Shown here piece by piece: positions 1 to 9,488 of a DNA stretch of 33,704 nt. Position numbers and translations under genes: made by a program. Position 1 is the stretch's first letter; the number at the start of each line of letters is the position of its first letter. The DNA lies in NCBI GenBank assembly GCA_016709665.1, contig JADJMI010000006.1:1-33704 (forward strand). Reading direction: 5' to 3'. Source of the stretch: Betaproteobacteria bacterium (GTDB lineage Bacteria; Pseudomonadota; Gammaproteobacteria; Burkholderiales; Usitatibacteraceae). The notes beneath the pieces were generated by a model. It ran no database searches and had not been told where the DNA came from. It worked only from the letters and a program-made list of their open reading frames with translations.

Positions 1-1405
1 GTTCAGGAGTTTCAGAGCGCGGGCGATCTGCGCGACAGCGGCCTCGAGGACGGCCGCGGTCGCGATTGAGGCGGAGGTCTTCCGGCGAAGATCGGCACCG
101 CGATGTCCGGCCCGACGCCCGTGGCCTTCGATCCGCCGGCCCGTCCGGGAGCACGAAGCCCACTTCGCTGTAGAGCGAGCTTGCCCGCCCCAGGCACCGG
201 CGCAGCCAGCCCATGTAGGCGAGCAGGCGCACGCGCTGGCCGGCGACGGTGGCGCAGCTGCACACGTCCGCCGCCCCTTGGCAACCGAAACCGGCGCTCG
301 CGCTGCCGCTGTCGTTGTCCACGCACGAGGATCGTCACCGGGCCCCGCGTAGAGGCCCCGTGCCCTCGAAGCACCTGGTCGATCTTGATGACCTCGACTT
401 CAGGTCGAAGGCGAGCGTGATCGGCTTGCCGGTGCGCGTGAGCGCGCAGCCAGACTTGATCTCGCCCTTGAAGAACTGCTTCGCGACGTTTGCGCACCAG
501 GCAGGCCCCGGAGCCGCCCAGGTTGCCGCGCAGGTCGATCACGATCGCGAGGCGTCCTTGTTGGCGCGGATCGCCTCACTGATCATGCCGCCTTCGAGGT
601 TTACTACGTACGAAGACGCGATGGCGCAGAGCCGGACGTAGGCCGACCGTCGGGCGAGCGCCGGTGCGTGACGCGCGGCGGGTTCGACGGATTCACGCCA
701 CGCAGCTGAGCGTCATGATGAGCAATGCCGTCGCGGGTGAAGGAGACGGCGACCTTCAAATCGACCTCCCGGCCGGGACGCCGCGTGAAGGCATCACGTG
801 CTGGCGTGGCTGGACGAGCTGTCGCGGGCTCAGCCCAGGAGCTTCGCGTAGGCGTCCTTCGCGGGGACGCCCTCGACGGTGGCGAGGGTCATGCCGGGAA
901 CGCCGGCCCTGCCGGGCATCCGATTCGCGCCGTTCACGTTCGTCACGACGAGCGCACGTAGCGGGGGCGGAAGGAAAAGCCCAGGCTCACGGATTGGGCG
1001 CGCTCGTGGAAGTCTGCGCGCGCTTCGGGCTTTCGACCCGCCCGTGCGCTGTCTTGCGCTCGCCCGCCATCCCGTTGAGGCGGTCCCAGAACGCGTCTCA
1101 CTCGTCCGGCGTCGCACATCACCTGCAGGCGCCGCCCGCCCCGTGCGCCTGGTCCCCCCGACGCCGTTCATCTTTGGGTCGTAGCGCTCGTCGATCGTGC
1201 GCCAGACGTGAAGATCGAAAGGCGGCCGCGCGGGTGGCGGCATCGAGGCTGCCCGACGCGCCGCCGGGGGACGGCGGGGAGATCGTGTCGGTGCCGTCAG
1301 CCAGGCGGCACGGGTGATGATCCCGTTCAGATGCGATGGCGGCGCATCCGGCAGCCAGGACGGTGGCGAGGGCGAGAGGGAGTGCAGGAAGGGCGTTCGT
1401 AAGTG
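1..1405 (-). CDS. S41 family (C-terminal-processing-like) peptidase lipoprotein, frame-broken, 3' end at window edge
   Basis: Reading the minus strand across several frames gives the parts of an S41 serine peptidase. In order these are a lipoprotein signal ending in LAAGC (about 1340-1400), the N-terminal S41 segment VWRTIDERYDPKMNG (about 1150-1200), a PDZ-like stretch with GMTLATVEGVPAKDAYAKLL (about 830-900), the catalytic-region signature IDLRGNLGGSGA (about 510-542) and the C-terminal TGVGPDIAVPIF (about 90-130). A final LEAAVAQIARAL reads at 10-60, so only a few residues lie outside the window. Such enzymes cut proteins in the periplasm, often near C termini; the lipobox suggests anchoring in the outer membrane. 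At least four frame changes occur. They look like sequence errors because the motifs are intact on both sides of each. The start codon is not readable; it should lie near 1400, divergent from the DUF3047 gene. Confidence 0.7.
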
Positions 1406-1505
1406 CTCGGTGGTTGCGCTTTCCGTCGCGACGGCGGAAGAAAGACGGGTAGAGTTCCCGGCCACCGTCGGCTGCAAATCCAGCCGAAGAATAACCGATA
1501 ACGAC

Positions 1506-2270
1506 ATGCCCCCGGTTGCACTCCTGCTCGCCGTCTGCACAGCCGCCTGCGCGAGAACTGCCGCCGGCCACGCAGCGCCGGCAGTCCCGGTTTCCAGTCC
1601 ACGACCCGGCGCCGCTACTCGAGCAGCCCTCGCGCTCGATGTCCTGCCGCCCGGGTGGAAGCCCTACCGCCTGGCGCGCTTCAGAAACAAAACGAAGTAC
1701 CAGCTCGTGCCCCTGGACGGCACCACGTCGCCATGCGCGGAAGCCGACCCGCGAGCGCCTCAGGTTCCGTTCCGACCTCTGATGGACGTGAGAATTCCCC
1801 TGGCTCACCTGGCACTGGAAGAGATTGCCCGAGCTCATCGGCGGCGCCCAACAACTCGGTCCACCGGGTGGAGGTTCCCCGGCGCGCGGCCCGGTCGTCA
1901 CCTTCGAGGGCAGGCGCGAAAGCTGCACCGGACGCGGAGCAGATCAGCTTCACGACCTACGCCAAGGCCATGACGGGCAGCTTGAACTGCCTATACTTAC
2001 GATGCAGGCACATCTGGGAGAACCAGTTGCCGGAGGGAGCGCTGATCGAGCGCCGCTTCAGCTCACGCGTGAAGATGATCGTCGCGGGCGGCGGTCGCAG
2101 GACCTGGGGGCCGGTGGCACGAGGGCGGAGTGAACGATGCTCGGGGACTTCCGCCGCGCTAACGGGGAAGGCCCCGCGCGTGCGCGCGGTGGGAATCGCA
2201 GGCGACTTTCCGACAACACCGGCGGGCATGCCGTCGCCTACTTCGGCGACATCCGCTTCAGGAAAAATAA
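1506..2270 (+). CDS. DUF3047 family exported protein, frame-broken
   Basis: ATG at 1506 opens a hydrophobic leader (VALLLAVCTAAC) followed by PPGWKPYRLARFRNKTKYQL. The rest is spread over all three plus frames: AELIGGAQQLGPP (about 1825), AEQISFTTYAKAMTG (about 1940), WENQLPEGALIERRFSSRVK (about 2020), RVRAVGIAGDF (about 2180) and AVAYFGDIRFRK (about 2230-2265). Together these match the DUF3047 family, of unknown function, found as exported proteins in Proteobacteria. The stop is probably a TAA inside the AAAAATAATG stretch near 2270. The frame changes sit among well-kept motifs and are probably sequence errors. The function is unknown. The gene is transcribed away from the S41 peptidase and ends next to the SPOR gene, which runs toward it. 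Confidence 0.7.
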
Positions 2271-2288
2271 TGAAGGTGTGCGTCCCCT

Positions 2289-2949
2289 TCATTTTTCCGG
2301 GCAGAGCATCGCCTTCAGCGCCGAGCCGGGAAGGTCGCGCTGCATCGGGTGGGCGCGCGACGAGTTCGGTATCCGGCTCGCGGAGGGTGAACGGTGTGTC
2401 CTTCAGCTCGCGCGAAACGGGGCCCACCTGCACGCCCCTGGCGCCTTTCGCCTCCACCTGAGCCCGGGTAGCGGAACGCCGCGTCCTCCGTCGAGAAGAC
2501 CCCCAGCGAGATGGCGTTGTCAGGCGGATGGACAGCTCGGTCACGCCCTGGCGCTTCAGTTGCGCGGCGGCTAGGCCTCCGGCGCTCTGCTTCCGTTCCC
2601 TCGCGGGCGGAACGCCAGACCCAGTGCCGCGTGACTTCCTCAGGCGCAGCGTTCGGTGAGCCGATCGCAGCCTCAGGGGTGGCCAGCGTGTCGCGGACCT
2701 TGCCGATCTCCGTCCCCGCGATGCCGCTGAACTCCCACGCAGGCGGCGCCCGCAGGCGCCACGGCCTGCCGCCGGGCCTCGTCGTCTTCCGCTGCCCGCT
2801 CACGGGCGGGGTGACGGAAACGATCTTCACCTCGCCCGCGTTCTTCTCGCGGCGCGAGAGGTCGACGCGTCGGCGCTCGTGCGAAACCCTGAGTGCGCGC
2901 CGAAGGCGAGGTTCGCGACGAGGAAGGATGAAAGAGAGAATCGGCCCAT
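2289..2949 (-). CDS. SPOR-domain protein downstream of coaX, frame-broken
   Basis: The minus strand from ATG 2949 gives MGRFSLSSFLVANLAFGAHS, a short membrane anchor or signal. Later come EIVSVTPPVSGQRK and, near the C terminus, GVFSTEDAA and KGVQVGPVSRELKDTPFTL. The latter pattern (S-V-F-S/T-x-x-x-A ... L..KG..) is that of a SPOR peptidoglycan-binding domain, although frame breaks interrupt it. The stop is TGA at 2289-2291 after LPGK. In Betaproteobacteria a small SPOR protein commonly follows birA and coaX, and that order is seen here; the coaX stop lies only 5 nt upstream. A role in binding denuded glycan strands is inferred from the domain. The exact protein sequence cannot be recovered because of at least two frame changes. 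Confidence 0.6.
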
Positions 2950-2953
2950 GGTG

Positions 2954-3707
2954 TTACCGGCCAGCGCGGGCGATGGGCACGACGCCGTCGAGGACGAGAT
3001 TGTCGTTCAAGGTGACCGGGCTGGATAGGTGCGGTTCGAGCGTCAGGGCGCCCCGCCGGACAGGACGATGCGCTCGGGCGCCCGCGAACTACGCCTGCGC
3101 CATCGCGGCGTGACTTCACCACCATGCCCGGTCGATAGCGCCCAGGGCGGCGGGACGGCCCCGGTGGTGATGGCGTCGGGTGTCGAGCGGCGAGGAACGG
3201 ATCGAACTGGCCCTGAAAGTGGAAGCAGCGCCGCGGTGCCGCCGGTGGGACTCGCGCGCGCGGGGACCGGGCCGGGCACGATGAGGCCCCGAGGAAGAAG
3301 CCGTCGCCGCGCAGCGCCTCGTCGACCAGTGAGGCCGTGCCCACGTTCACGACGAGCTTATGGCCTTCGGCGGCGCGGTGCGCCGCGACGAAGCGGCCCA
3401 GCGGTCCGTGCCGAGCTGGCCGGGATCGCGGTAGCCGCTCTTCACGCCGAGCTGCTCGGCCTGCGAGGTCACGAGGGGACAGGTCGAGATCGTAGTTGGC
3501 GCAGGCCTCGTAGAGCGCGAGCTCCACGGTGAGCCCGGCGACGTTCGAGCCCTTCGCGCGGTGCCCTCAGGCAGGGGCGGCCAGTCGCGCCCGAGCTTGT
3601 GCGCCTCCGCCACGGGCGTGGCGCCGCGCCGCCACTGGCCGCCGACGTTGAGGCCGCCGGTGCGCGTGTTGCCGGCGTCAGCGCGAGGACGGGGAGGCGG
3701 CGGCCAT
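2954..3707 (-). CDS. coaX: Type III pantothenate kinase, frame-broken
   Basis: CoaX phosphorylates pantothenate in the first step of coenzyme A synthesis. Type III enzymes belong to the ASKHA fold and act in the cytoplasm. The minus strand shows the family blocks in different frames: a GNTRTGG phosphate loop near 3660, VAEAHKLGRDW (about 3590), SGYRDPGQLGTDRWAA (about 3395-3440), HKLVVNVGTAS (about 3340-3360), GDGFFLG (about 3310) and SGQFDPF (about 3200). The GTDR and VVN-GTA motifs are diagnostic for type III kinases. ATG 3707 lies shortly after the probable birA stop. The stop is TAA at 2954-2956, just before the SPOR start at 2949. Several indels break the frame, probably sequence errors. 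The position between birA and a SPOR gene is the usual betaproteobacterial one. Confidence 0.8.
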
Positions 3708-3721
3708 GCTCCAGGCGGGCC

Positions 3722-4670
3722 TCAGGAGATCTCAGCGGCCGTGAGGCGCGTGGCCGATGCCGTCAAGACTGACGAGCGCGCCCGTCCTCCGCGGGGTCGA
3801 TCACGTCGCCTTCGCGCGGCTCGGCGCCGGGCGCGAAGGCTGCCGTGACGCGGCGCCCGGCATACGCGTGCCTCTCGAAGGCCAGTCGGCGCGGAAGGCG
3901 CCAGATCCCCTCGCGCTCGAAGCGATCGGGTCGTCGACCGGGGTCGCGACCAGCTCGGCGAGGAGGGCGTTGCGCGGGGCGGCTCGGCGGCGAGCGATAC
4001 GCAGTCGATGGCCGGCTGGTCGATCCGCGCGAGCGCCTCGCCGGGCGGAAGTTACGCCCACGCCGACGACCGCGGCCGTGGGGCCGAGCAGATCGCCGGA
4101 GGTCTCGACGAGGATGCCGGCGAGCTTCTTCCAGTGCGCCACCAGGTCGTTGGGCCACTTCACGCCCGCCCTTCACGCCGTGGCGTTCGGGGGCGCGCGA
4201 GACTGGCCACGGCGACGGCGGCGACAGCCGCCAGGTGCCCCGGGCCGCGCTCAGCGCCACAGGATCAGAAGGTGATGGGGCGCCGAGCGCCGATTGCCAC
4301 AACGCGCCCGCGCCGGCCGCGGCCGGCGCTCTGCCCTCCGCCGCGATGCAGGTGCCCGAGGCGCGCCTTGCTGCGCGAGCGCCGAGAACCCGCGTGCTCG
4401 TCGAGTCGGCCTCGTCGGCGAGGGTGAGGCGCGCGCGGGGGGCGGCGCCCAGCCCCTGCACGATCCGCGCGGCGTCGAGGAACTCCACCGGCGAGGCGAG
4501 CTTGTAACCCTTGCCGGGCACGGAGAACACGTCGACGCCCAGCTCGTCCGCGCTCTTGAGGGCTTCCGAGACGGTGGCGCGGCTGCGGCCCAGGTGCTTC
4601 GCGAGGTCCTCCCCGGAATGGAAGCGGCCGTCGGCCAGCAGGCGCAACAGGGAAAGGTGGCCGGTCCCAT
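3722..4670 (-). CDS. birA: Bifunctional biotin--[acetyl-CoA-carboxylase] ligase / biotin operon repressor, frame-broken
   Basis: BirA makes biotinyl-5'-AMP and transfers biotin to carrier proteins; long forms also repress biotin genes. Here the N terminus holds a winged helix (LSLLRLLADGRFHSGEDLAK, then LGRSRATVSEALKSADELG), so it is a long, DNA-binding type. The ligase core is seen as KWPNDL (about 4140-4160), followed by KLAGILVETSGDLLGP and VVGVGV. The C-terminal SH3-like part is FAPGAEPREGDVID near 3800. ATG 4670 directly follows the TAG (4671-4673) of the upstream HAD gene, so the two are probably translated together. The end is taken as TGA 3722-3724 after LTAAEIS. The central region around 4170-4330, which should contain the biotin-binding GRG motif, is scrambled by frame changes, probably errors. 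Confidence 0.85.
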
Positions 4671-5550
4671 CTAGGGCGCGGCGCGGTGCTCGGCGCGGCA
4701 CTCCACGCCCGCCTCGCGCCGGTAGGGCGATGTCCGGGAGACGATGGCGTCGAGGAGCAGCTCCATACGGCGCGCAGGCTCTGCCCTTGCGGTAATCCGC
4801 CCACGGCGATGTAGTCGACGCGGCCCGCCTCAGCAGCTTCCCGCAGATGCCCTTCTCGCGCGCCTTCTTGTCGTCGCTAGACGGCGACGGAATACCCGCC
4901 GTTCTTCTTGGTGAGCGCCATCAAGGGCACGTCGGTCATCCCGTCGCCCACGTAGATGATGTTCTGGAACAGGATGGGCCGCTCGGCCTCAGGCATGTGC
5001 TCGTTGATCGATTCGGTGACCGCTTCCTTCCTTGCTTGATGCGGAAGAGGAACTGGGTCTTGAGCGTGTCGGTGACCAGGAGCTTCAGGAAGGTGGCGAC
5101 GCCGTGGTGGTTGAAGTGGTATTCGAGGGCGTAGATGCGCTTGAAGTGCCGGCGGATGGACACCCCGTCGAGGATCTCCTTCTGGCCCGCCGAGATGACG
5201 TAGTGGTGCAGCTTCACCTTGCCGCCGCTTCGCTTCCTCACGTACGCGTTCACGCGCGCGAACCAGCCTTCCACGCCGGGGAAGTAGCGGATGGCGCCGG
5301 CCATCTTCGCGAAGTCCTCGCGCTTCACGGCGATCTTCTGCCGGTCGAGCGACTCGAGGATGTGGCGCATGTACACCAGCATCATGTCCGACTCGGTTTC
5401 CTTCGCCTCCTGGTTCACGCGGGCCCAGAAGTCGCGCGGCTCGATGCCCATGCGCGGCAGCACCGTGTATTCCTGCATCGGCTGCGGCGAGAGCGTGCCG
5501 TCGAAATCGTAGACGAGCGCGATCGTGTTCTGGAAGAAACCCGGGGCCAT
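4671..5550 (-). CDS. HAD-superfamily phosphatase, frame-broken near the C terminus
   Basis: The protein starts MAPGFFQNTIALVYDFDGTL. D15 and D17 are the nucleophile and acid of HAD motif I. The middle (YVISAGQKEILDGV) fits motif II, and GDGMTDVPLMAL is motif IV with the Mg-binding aspartates. The frame changes near 5035, between RIKQGRK and EAVTESINEHMPE, and again near 4870 after KNGGYSVAV. With these repaired the protein is about 293 residues and ends at TAG 4671-4673, one base from the birA ATG. The substrate is unknown; HAD phosphatases act on sugar phosphates, nucleotides or lipid-linked phosphates in the cytoplasm. A TACAAT hexamer ends 6 nt before the start codon, so the mRNA may be leaderless. 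The gene heads the birA-coaX-SPOR run. Confidence 0.8.
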
Positions 5551-5556
5551 GGGCGC

Positions 5557-5562
5557 ATTGTA
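5557..5562 (-). promoter_or_regulatory. Predicted -10 box of the HAD-birA-coaX operon (TACAAT, 6 nt from ATG)
   Basis: On the minus strand TACAAT is followed by exactly 6 nt and then the ATG at 5550. A transcript starting about 7 nt after a -10 box would begin at or next to the ATG. There is no Shine-Dalgarno sequence. The same spacing occurs at three other genes in the window (13448, 24295, 28215). No clear -35 is seen. Confidence 0.5.
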
Positions 5563-5678
5563 GCGGCAGGACGACGCTCGCCGGAATGCGCGCCCCCGGC
5601 CCGGGGAACTTCCGGCCGCCGGGCGGCGTCAAAAGCTCCGGGCCCAGAACAACATGCAGGAATTTCGTCGGAGGACTC

Positions 5679-6915
5679 ATGGATGCCCGCCTGCTGCCCA
5701 GCCTTCCCCTCGCCTTCAATCCCGCCGTCCTCTTCGGCGTGCTGCTCGTCGCCGGCATGCTGGGCGGGGAAGTCGCACGCCAGCTGCGCCTGCCGCGCGT
5801 CATCAGCTACGTGCTCCGTGGGCTTCGGCCTCGCCCCCTCGCAAGCGCCCTGAACATCGGGCTCTCTCCTGGACGAGGCCCGCTTCTTCGTCGACATCGC
5901 CCTGGGCCTCGTGCTCTTCGACCTGGGCCGGCGCATGGACCTCGCGTGGCTCAAGCGCGACTGGACGCTCGCCACGCGACCTCCATGGGCGAAAGCCTCG
6001 CCGCCTCGGGCCTCGTCTTCGCGGCCCTGCACCTGCTCGGCTTCCCGCCGCTGCAGCCCGGCATCACCGCGGCCATCGCGATGGCGACTTCTCCCGACCG
6101 TCGTGCTGCTGGTGGCCCAGGACGCGCGCGGAGGGCCGAGGTAGCCGGGCGCGCCTTCACGCTCGTGGCGCTCAACAGCCTGGTGGCCTCGGTGATCGTG
6201 ACGATGCTCACGGCTTCGGTGCACTACGAGGTGAAGCTGGACCTCGACACGGCGGTGCTGCACCCGCTCTATCTCTTCGCCGGTTCCCTCGCGCTCGGCG
6301 GCGCGCTGGCGGCGCTGGCCCGGGGCATCGCGGGCCTCGTCGAGCGCAGTCCCGAACTGCACTTCACGCTGCTGGCGGGCTTCGTCGTGGCCGCCGTGGG
6401 GCTCGCGCAGGCGGGCAAGCTCTCGGTCATCCTCTCGCTCCTCGCCTTCGGCCTCTTCGCCCGCAACGGGGCCGCGGCCACGACCTGCTCGCCGTGGACC
6501 TGGGCCGCGCCTCGCGGCTGTTCTACGTGGTGCTCTTCGTGATCACCGGGGCGAGCCTGCCGCTCGAAGCGCTGCAGGCCGCCGGGGTTCGGGCGCTGGC
6601 GCTCGTGCTGGCGCACGCACCGCGGGCCAGTTCGCGGGCGTGCCGCTCTTCGCGCCGCTCGGGGGCCTTCGCCTTCGCCAGGCGACGGGACTCGCGGCGA
6701 CGCTCCTGCCGATGTCCTCGCTCGCGCTCCTGCTGCAGCACGACGTGGCGCGCCTCTACCCCTCGTTCGGGCAGGACCTCACCGCGGTCGTGCTGGGCGC
6801 GGTGATCATCATGGAGCTCACCGGCCCGCTCGCGGTGCAGTGGGGCCTGCGTTTCGCCGGCGAAAGCGCGCCCGAGGCGCCGCGTGCCCCGGCCGGCGCC
6901 GTTCTCGAACGCTGA
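5679..6915 (+). CDS. Monovalent cation:proton antiporter (CPA2/KefB-like membrane domain), frame-broken
   Basis: An inner-membrane Na+ or K+/H+ exchanger of the NhaA/Kef superfamily is indicated. ATG 5679 is preceded by GGAGGA and gives MDARLLPSLPLAF, then a run of hydrophobic helices: VLFGVLLVAGMLGGEVARQL with LPRVISYVL (about 5740-5815), GLVLFDLGRRMDLAWLK (about 5905), FTLVALNSLVASVIVTML (about 6150-6210), LHFTLLAGFVVAAVGLAQAG (about 6360) and LFYVVLFVITGASLPLEAL (about 6520). The C terminus is VVLGAVIIMELTGPLAVQWG. These match CPA2 exchangers, without the RCK/TrkA-N domain of full KefB: about 412 residues once repaired. Breaks occur near 5815, 5870, 5975, 6090, 6475 and 6620, probably errors. 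Its stop is 12 nt before the next gene. Confidence 0.75.
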
Positions 6916-6927
6916 CGAAAGACCGCC

Positions 6928-7755
6928 ATGCCCCTGGACTTCAAGACATCGGACCCGCTCACCGTCGGCGTGGAGCTCGAGCTGATGGTGCTTTACCTCG
7001 CCAAGCAGTTCACGGTGTTCGGCCAGCACATCCACGTGGGCGTGGCATCCGGCGACGACGCCATCTACCTCACGCACCGCATGGCGCGGTACATCCCGCA
7101 CTTCATCGCGCTGTCGGCCTCCTCGCCCTTCTACCAGGGCGAGGACACCTCGTTCGAGACCTCGCGGCTGCACGCGGTTTCCGCCTTCCCCCTCGCGGGC
7201 CACCTGCCGGAAGTCGGTTCGTGGGAGGAGTTCAACCGCTACTTCGACGAGATGGCCGGCTACGGCATCGTCTCGAGCATGAAGGACTTCTACTGGGACA
7301 TCCGCCCCAAGCCCGAGTACGGCACGATCGAGATCCGCATCGGCGACACGCCGCTCACCGTGTCGCAGGCCGCCGAGCTCGCCGCCTACGCGCAGGTGCT
7401 CGCCGCCGACCTGCTGCGCAACCGGGACAGCGAGCCCATCGCGCCCCAGTATCTCGTTTACGGCTACAACCGCTTCCAGGCCTGCCGCTTCGGGTTCGAG
7501 GCGATGCTCGCGGACCCGCGCGCGCACACCCACATCCGCCTGCGCGAGGACCTGCTCGCCACGCTCTATCGCGTGCAGCGCATCGGGGACGAACTGGGCG
7601 CCACTTCCGCCCTGCGGGCCATCGGCGATCGTGCCGATCGCGGCCAGAACGACGCGCGCTGGCTGCGCGAGCGCTTTTCCCAGTCCGGAAGTAGGCCCAC
7701 CCGTCGCGGGCGGCTAGAATGGGGGTCTTCGCACCACCCCGATCCCTCTCCATGA
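6928..7755 (+). CDS. ybdK: YbdK/GCS2-family carboxylate-amine ligase with a ~100-residue in-frame internal gap
   Basis: The family joins carboxylates to amines using ATP (glutamate--cysteine ligase type 2; E. coli YbdK has weak gamma-glutamylcysteine synthetase activity). The start MPLDFKTSDPLTVGVELELM and everything from YLAKQFTVFGQHIHVGVASG onward align well with YbdK, including HFIALSASSPFYQGEDT, WDIRPKPEYGTIEIRIGDTP and NRFQACRFG. Between LMVL and YLAKQ (junction near 6993/6994), about 101 residues present in E. coli YbdK are missing with no frame change. The lost part includes the ITESMLEL and GGGTHPF blocks, so this copy should be inactive unless the gap is an assembly artefact. The C-terminal tail after about 7695 looks unlike the family and could be read-through past a lost TAG. 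As it stands the frame ends at TGA 7753-7755, overlapping the next ATG by 4 nt. Confidence 0.8.
   Translation: MPLDFKTSDPLTVGVELELMVLYLAKQFTVFGQHIHVGVASGDDAIYLTHRMARYIPHFIALSASSPFYQGEDTSFETSRLHAVSAFPLAGHLPEVGSWEEFNRYFDEMAGYGIVSSMKDFYWDIRPKPEYGTIEIRIGDTPLTVSQAAELAAYAQVLAADLLRNRDSEPIAPQYLVYGYNRFQACRFGFEAMLADPRAHTHIRLREDLLATLYRVQRIGDELGATSALRAIGDRADRGQNDARWLRERFSQSGSRPTRRGRLEWGSSHHPDPSP
7715..7720 (+). promoter_or_regulatory. Possible -10 box (TAGAAT) ahead of the ThDP-enzyme gene
   Basis: TAGAAT in the context GGCTAGAATG lies 31 nt before ATG 7752, inside the doubtful 3' tail of the preceding gene. The hexamer has one mismatch from TATAAT. I cannot find a convincing -35 box. If the ybdK-like gene really stops near 7695, this is the likely promoter of the ThDP enzyme-Bug-VOC run. 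Confidence 0.3.
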
Positions 7756-9444
7756 CTTCGATGAACGGCGCCGACGCCCTCGTGCGCATGCTGCAGCTGA
7801 ACGGCGTGAAGCACGTCTTCGGCCTGTGCGGCGACACCAGCCTGCCCTTCTACGACGCCCTCGCGCGCCTGGACCACGGCATCGACCACATCCTCACGCG
7901 CGACGAGCGCAGCGCCGCCTACATGGCCGACGCCTACGCGCGCGTCACGGGCAAGGTGGGCGTGTGCGAAGGCCTGGCGGCAGCGCCACCGCCACCTGCT
8001 GCCGGGCCTCGTGGAGGCGAACGAATCGTCCATCGCGGTGCTCGGCATCACCTCCGACGTGTCGGTCGGCTCGCGCGGCAAGTTTCCGCTGACGGAGCTC
8101 GACCAGCAGGCGCTCTACCGCCCGCTCACCAAGTGGAACACCACGGTCGATCGCGTCGACCAGATCCCCGGCGCCGTCCGCGGGGCCTTCCGCGCCATGA
8201 CGACGGGCCGGCCGGGCGCCGCGCACATCTGCATGCCGTACGACGTGATGAAGCTCGCGATCGACCCGCAGGAGGTGTGGTCGCAGCCCGGCCACGACCG
8301 ATTCCCGGCGATGCGTTCGCGGCCGGGTGCGGTGGAAGTGGAAAGGGCCGCCGCGAAACTCGTGGCTTCGAGGTCGCCCGTCATCGTTTGCGGCGGCGGC
8401 GCCATCCTCGCCGGCGCCTGCGGGGAACTCGAGACGCTCGCGACGATGCTGAACGCCGCGGTGTGCACCACCGTGAGCGGCAAGGGGACCTTGCCCGACT
8501 CCCACCCGCTCAACGCGGGCGTGGTCGGCACCAATGGCGGCGTGGCCTCGACGCGGGAGGTGGTGATGCAGGCCGACCTCGTGTTCTTCGTCGGCTGCCG
8601 CGCGGGCTCCACGACCACGGAGCACTGGAAGTTCCCGGCGCGCGACGTGCCCATCCTGCACCTCGACGCCGACGCGATGACCATCTCGACCAATTACCGC
8701 ACGGACGTCGCCCTCGTCGCCGACGCGAAGCTGGGCCTCGCGGACCTGAACGAGGCGGTGCGCGCGCGGCTCGCCCATCGCCCGAAGGATGCCCTCGACG
8801 GCCGTGCCCTCGCCGGAAAGGCCCGCGCGACGAAGCTCGACGACTTCGCGAAGCTCGCCGCATCGACGGACCGGCCCATCAAGCCCGAGCGCGTCGTCGA
8901 TTCGCTCAACCGCCACCTGCCCGCCGGCGCCATCGTCGTCGCCGACCCGGGCACGCCCTGCCCGTACTTCGCCGCCTTCTTCGACCAGCCGCAGGCCGGC
9001 CGCCACTTCATCACCAACCGTGCCCACGGAGCCCTGGGCTTCGCCATGTCCGCCGGCGTGGGCGCGTGGTTCGGCCGGCCCGATGCGACGGTGGTGGCCG
9101 CCATGGGCGACGGCAGCTTCAACTTCACCTGCGGCGAGCTCGAGACCATCGTGCGCCGGAAGGTGCCGCTCAAGATGATCGTGTTCTCGAACACGGTGTA
9201 CGGCTGGATCAAGGCGAGCCAGAAGACGGGCTACGACGGGCGCTACTTTTCCGTCGACTTCGACCGCACGGACCACGCGCGCGTCGCCGAAGCCTTCGGC
9301 GTGAAGGCCTTCCGCGTGGAAGACCCGGCGGGCGTCGATGCCGCCATCGCCGCGGCCCTGGCCCACGACGGCCCCGCGCTCGTCGACGTGATCTCGCAGC
9401 AGCTTCAGGACACGGCCGTGCCCGTGAGCCAGTGGATGGGCTGA
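7752..9444 (+). CDS. Thiamine diphosphate-dependent enzyme, acetolactate-synthase-like
   Basis: ThDP enzymes of this fold (acetolactate synthase, sulfoacetaldehyde acetyltransferase, benzoylformate decarboxylase and others) cleave or join C-C bonds next to a carbonyl. The N-terminal Pyr domain has GVKHVFGLCGDTSLPFYDAL and the catalytic-Glu motif RDERSAAYMADAYARVTGK. The central domain shows SPVIVCGGGAILAG. The C-terminal PP domain has the ThDP/Mg motif GDGSFNF ... MIVFSN. A frame disturbance at about 7973-8005, where a GGSAT motif and LPGLVEAN should join, needs one or two indels; the protein would be about 564 residues. The exact substrate cannot be read from the sequence. The 45-nt gap to a Bug solute-binding gene suggests use of an imported organic acid. 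ATG 7752 was chosen over a codon at 7719 because homology starts with MNGADALVRML. Confidence 0.8.
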
Positions 9445-9488
9445 GCGCCCGCCGACCCTTTTCCTTTCGCCAACCGGAGCCCCCGACC

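Noticed and set aside
5586..5678. An N-terminal extension of the antiporter starting at 5586
   Set aside because: The translated part is Pro/Gly-rich and unlike a membrane protein start; ATG 5679 has GGAGGA in front and begins the hydrophobic region.
7697..7715. GCCCACCCGTCGCGGGCGGC as a terminator after the ybdK-like gene
   Set aside because: The stem is short (about 4-5 bp) and no T-run follows.
7719..7751. ATG 7719 as start of the ThDP enzyme
   Set aside because: It overlaps the TAGAAT box and adds MGVFAPPRSLS, which does not look like the family start; MTSMNGADAL at 7752 does.
7945..9366. Long open frames antisense to the ThDP, Bug, Cfa-like, MFS and symporter genes
   Set aside because: They are Arg/Ala/His-rich shadows produced by the high GC at third positions of the sense genes, with no recognisable motifs.
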